Below, piece after piece: positions 61,760 through 64,000 of a DNA stretch of 64,000 nucleotides. Both the position numbers and the translations under genes were made by a program. Numbering within the stretch: the stretch's first letter is position 1; every line of letters starts with the position of its first letter. Source of the stretch: Thermomonas brevis (GTDB taxonomy: Bacteria > Pseudomonadota > Gammaproteobacteria > Xanthomonadales > Xanthomonadaceae); contig NZ_CP060711.1 in assembly GCF_014395425.1 (NCBI RefSeq), positions 248,001 to 312,000 of the forward strand, read 5' to 3'. A model generated the notes under the pieces. That model did no database searches and was not told the origin of the DNA. It saw only the letters and a program-made list of their open reading frames with translations.

Positions 61760-63547
61760 TCAGCGCGGCAGCGCTAGGTTCCCCGGCCCCAGCGGCGCGC
61801 CCATGCGCGGCACGGTGGCGATGGTCGCGTCTTCCGGCAGCGCGGCCTTGCCGTCCAGGTGCGCATCGACCCGGTCCAGCGCCTCATACACGTACGGCAA
61901 CAGCGGCAGGTAGGCGGCGGCCATGTGCGGCAGCGCCAGGAAGCCGTCGAAATGCTGGGCGTTGCGCACCTGCCAGTAGCGCACATCGCGGCCGGCCGCC
62001 TTCGCCATCGCCACGTAGGGCGCGCTGGAGAAGGCCGGCGGCACCAGGCCGTCGTCGGTGCCGTGGATCACCACCACCGGCAGGCCGGCGCGCGGCGGCG
62101 CGGCGCGGGTTTCCTCCACGCCCTTGCGCACCCGCTGCGCGTCTGCGCCCTCGCCCGTCCACAGCGCGCGCAGGCATTGCAGGCCGGTCAGGCCGAGATC
62201 GGCCAGCGGCTGCGGACCGACGATGCCCACGCCGGCGCCGGGCGGAATGCCGCTGCCGTCGGCGATCCACGCCGCGCGTTCAGCGGCGGTGGCGACGCGC
62301 GGGCTGGAGTCCGCATTGAGCGCGGCGTAGCGGTAGCCGCAGGGATGCGCGTCGTGGGGATAGCGGCCGTAGGCCGAGGCGTAGCCCACGGCGATCGCGC
62401 GCCACAGGTCGAAGCCGACGCTGATCGCGCCCGCGCGCAGGCCGGCATCGGTCCAGCCGGTGGCGTGCAGCTTCGCCAGCGCGTCCTTCTGCCGCGCATC
62501 GAGGGTGTCGCCGGACAGCAGGCCGCGCGCCGCCAGCGCCGCGCACTTCGCCTCCAGTCCCGGCATCGCCGGGATGCCGAGCTGCGGCAGCGCGCAGGGC
62601 ATCAGCAGCGCGGCCTCGGTGGTGTAGTCGTAGAGGCTGCGCGCGCCGTAGCCTTGCGCCAGCACGTTCGGCTCGCCGGCCACCACCGCGTCCAGCCACG
62701 GCTCGCCGTCTTCCGCCGCGCGCAGCACCGCGCCGCCGGCGTTGGAGATGCCGACGGCGATGATGCGCGTGTTGGCGAAGGTGAACGGCGCCTGCTGCGG
62801 CAACTGCGCATCGAGCGTCGCCAGCGCGAACTGCGCCGCCTGCTTCACGTGGCGGCCCCAATCGGCCTCCGGGTTGTCCTGCGAATGCGCGTGCTTGTAG
62901 GCGATGCCGGAACCGGTCGCGGGCTCCGGCTTGAACGCGAGCGCCACGTCGGCCGGCGCCACCGTGCCGTCCTCGGCGACGCCCTGCCCGGCGTCGAGGT
63001 CGAAATAATCCGTGCCGTTGCCCTTGTCGGTATAGGCCACCGCGCAGCCGCGCGGCAGGCCCCACGCGCCGGCCACCGCGATCGCGCCGTAGATGCCGCG
63101 CGAACCGGACGACGCGGTCACCACCACGCAGCGCTTGTTCGCGTCGAACGCGTCCGGCAGCTGCACCAGCACGCGATGCGGCTGCTTCGCGCCGGGAATG
63201 TGGGCCAGCGCGCTGAACTCGCGGCCCGGCACGTTCGCCACGCTGCCGTACAGCGTGCCGTAGCCGCCACCCGGCGCCAGGTCGGCGATGCCGCGCCAGT
63301 TGCTCCACAGGGCGCGGCGGCGCAGTTCGGCCGGCGTCGGATGCTCCGCGTCGGCGAACGCCGGCGGCAGCATCGCGCGCAGGCCGTCCAGCCCCAGCCC
63401 GCCGGTCAGCAGGTCGTCGTGGTCGCGATGCTCGGTGGCGCGCGATGGGCTGAACATGGCGGCGTTGTCCTTGGAAGCGGGAGCGGAAGCGCAGCCGGCC
63501 AGCAGCGCGGCGGCGGCGATCAGGGCGCAATGACGGAGTGTGTTCAT
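61760..63547 (-). CDS. D-(-)-3-hydroxybutyrate oligomer hydrolase
   Basis: 595 residues. A lipoprotein-like signal (AAAALLAGC, Cys19) is followed by the 3HB-oligomer hydrolase domain: VTASSGSRGIYGA, TDKGNGTDYFDL and the nucleophile box GISNAGG (Ser268), then VIHGTDDGLVPPAF with Asp and the NAQHFDGF His region. It cuts 3-hydroxybutyrate oligomers to monomers. The lipoprotein signal places it in the periplasm or outer membrane, so it may use extracellular or released oligomers. Divergent from the dehydrogenase gene. Confidence 0.92.
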   Translation of the reverse strand: MNTLRHCALIAAAALLAGCASAPASKDNAAMFSPSRATEHRDHDDLLTGGLGLDGLRAMLPPAFADAEHPTPAELRRRALWSNWRGIADLAPGGGYGTLYGSVANVPGREFSALAHIPGAKQPHRVLVQLPDAFDANKRCVVVTASSGSRGIYGAIAVAGAWGLPRGCAVAYTDKGNGTDYFDLDAGQGVAEDGTVAPADVALAFKPEPATGSGIAYKHAHSQDNPEADWGRHVKQAAQFALATLDAQLPQQAPFTFANTRIIAVGISNAGGAVLRAAEDGEPWLDAVVAGEPNVLAQGYGARSLYDYTTEAALLMPCALPQLGIPAMPGLEAKCAALAARGLLSGDTLDARQKDALAKLHATGWTDAGLRAGAISVGFDLWRAIAVGYASAYGRYPHDAHPCGYRYAALNADSSPRVATAAERAAWIADGSGIPPGAGVGIVGPQPLADLGLTGLQCLRALWTGEGADAQRVRKGVEETRAAPPRAGLPVVVIHGTDDGLVPPAFSSAPYVAMAKAAGRDVRYWQVRNAQHFDGFLALPHMAAAYLPLLPYVYEALDRVDAHLDGKAALPEDATIATVPRMGAPLGPGNLALPR

Positions 63548-63655
63548 GGGCCGACCTTACCCCGTGCCCCGACCCCGTCGCATCGTACTTTCGTACCAGC
63601 AGGCCGCAGCGCGTTCCTGCTAGCGTATGGGTTCCCCACGGTTCCAGGTTCCACC

Positions 63656-64000
63656 ATGAGCGATACATTCCTGCAAGGCCGCACCGCGCTGGTGACCGGC
63701 AGCACGTCCGGGATTGGTTTGGCCATCGCCCGGGCGCTGGCCGCCGCCGGCGCGAAGGTGGCGATCAACGGCCTCGGCACGCCCGAACAGATCACCGCCG
63801 CGCTCGGCGAAGTCGATGCCGCCGGCAGCGGCGGCACGCGGCCGGCTTCAACCAAGCACTTCGGCGCCGACCTGCGCGATCCCGCCGCCATCGAAACGAT
63901 GATGGCCGACCTCGCCGGGTGGTCGAACGGCGGCGTGGACATCCTGGTCAACAACGCCGGCATCCAGCACGCGGTGCCGCTGCACGAGATGCCGGTACAG
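63656..64000 (+). CDS. bdhA: 3-hydroxybutyrate dehydrogenase (SDR), truncated by window end
   Basis: 115 residues visible, open at the right edge. The SDR coenzyme motif TGSTSGIG is at 14-21 and NNAG at 99-102; the catalytic Ser-Tyr-Lys part is beyond the window. GIQHAVPLHEMP after NNAG and an N-terminus like LQGRTALVTGSTSGIGLAIA match (R)-3-hydroxybutyrate dehydrogenases, which oxidise the monomer to acetoacetate. The neighbouring oligomer hydrolase supports this. Confidence 0.85.
   Translation, partial: MSDTFLQGRTALVTGSTSGIGLAIARALAAAGAKVAINGLGTPEQITAALGEVDAAGSGGTRPASTKHFGADLRDPAAIETMMADLAGWSNGGVDILVNNAGIQHAVPLHEMPVQ

Noticed and set aside
63548..63655. Operator between the oligomer hydrolase and dehydrogenase genes (AGCAGG...CCTGCT and a repeated CGTAC)
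   Set aside because: Only six-base arms with a 12-nt gap, likely to occur by chance; no clear promoter to anchor it.

Overview
The window is a high-GC (roughly 68-70 % by eye) chromosomal segment of a gammaproteobacterium, most likely in Lysobacterales/Xanthomonadales (Lysobacter, Luteimonas, Thermomonas or Xanthomonas relatives). Pointers are the divergent bamE(omlA)/fur pair, the 41-residue zinc-independent type L36, a class III (PhaE/PhaC) polyhydroxyalkanoate synthase, and an rlmN-pilW-rodZ-yfgM-bamB-der series. Genes are densely packed with many ATGA start/stop overlaps. Nearly all of it reads as core chromosome: I see no insertion sequence, prophage, integrase, CRISPR array or rRNA operon. 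I did not find a convincing undescribed multi-gene system.

Layout. 1-3.8 kb: two membrane genes, a 5'-truncated DUF4175 protein and a glutamine-amidotransferase-like protein, each apparently broken by a missing base in a G/C run. 3.8-6.4 kb: fur/bamE divergent pair, rnfH-ratA, smpB, and tRNA-Glu and tRNA-Ala on the minus strand with a clear promoter. 6.4-11.2 kb: a DUF1249 gene, ppsR divergent from ppsA (PEP synthase and its regulator), and an MscS channel. 11.2-15.4 kb: a large sensor diguanylate cyclase, orn and a small membrane protein. 15.4-20 kb: folD, guaB, guaA and tadA (one-carbon, GMP and tRNA modification). 20-28 kb: a DUF2272 protein, then ndk-rlmN-pilW-rodZ-yfgM-bamB-der, all minus strand.

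28-32.5 kb: a PsrA-type TetR regulator with operator-like palindromes in its own promoter, followed by fadB and fadA (fatty-acid beta-oxidation). 32.5-40.8 kb: a long minus-strand series cmk-rpsA-ihfB-lapA-lapB-wbpL-wbpM-galU joining translation, DNA bending, LPS assembly and surface-polysaccharide precursors. 40.9-45 kb: rpmJ, a small exported protein, aguA-aguB (agmatine to putrescine) and a TraB-family membrane protein. 45-56.6 kb: a Pat-type acyl-CoA-synthetase/acetyltransferase fusion, two small membrane proteins and an RND efflux set with one adaptor and two permeases. 56.8-58.1 kb: two c-type cytochromes and a DUF6522 gene preceded by an FNR/Anr-like box.

58.1-64 kb: an intergenic region rich in hairpins, then genes around polyhydroxybutyrate: phaE-phaC, a 3-hydroxybutyrate-oligomer hydrolase and a 3-hydroxybutyrate dehydrogenase cut by the window end, with pssA (phosphatidylserine synthase) between them. 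With the adjacent oligomer hydrolase and dehydrogenase the cell could polymerise 3-hydroxyacyl-CoA and recover it.

The observations most worth a second look are three apparent one-base losses, all in G/C homopolymers (probably assembly errors); the operator layout at psrA; the FNR-like box in front of the DUF6522 gene; a candidate minus-strand RNA or terminator near 58.2 kb; unlike proton-relay residues in the two RND permeases; and several long intergenic palindromes that look like dispersed repeats.
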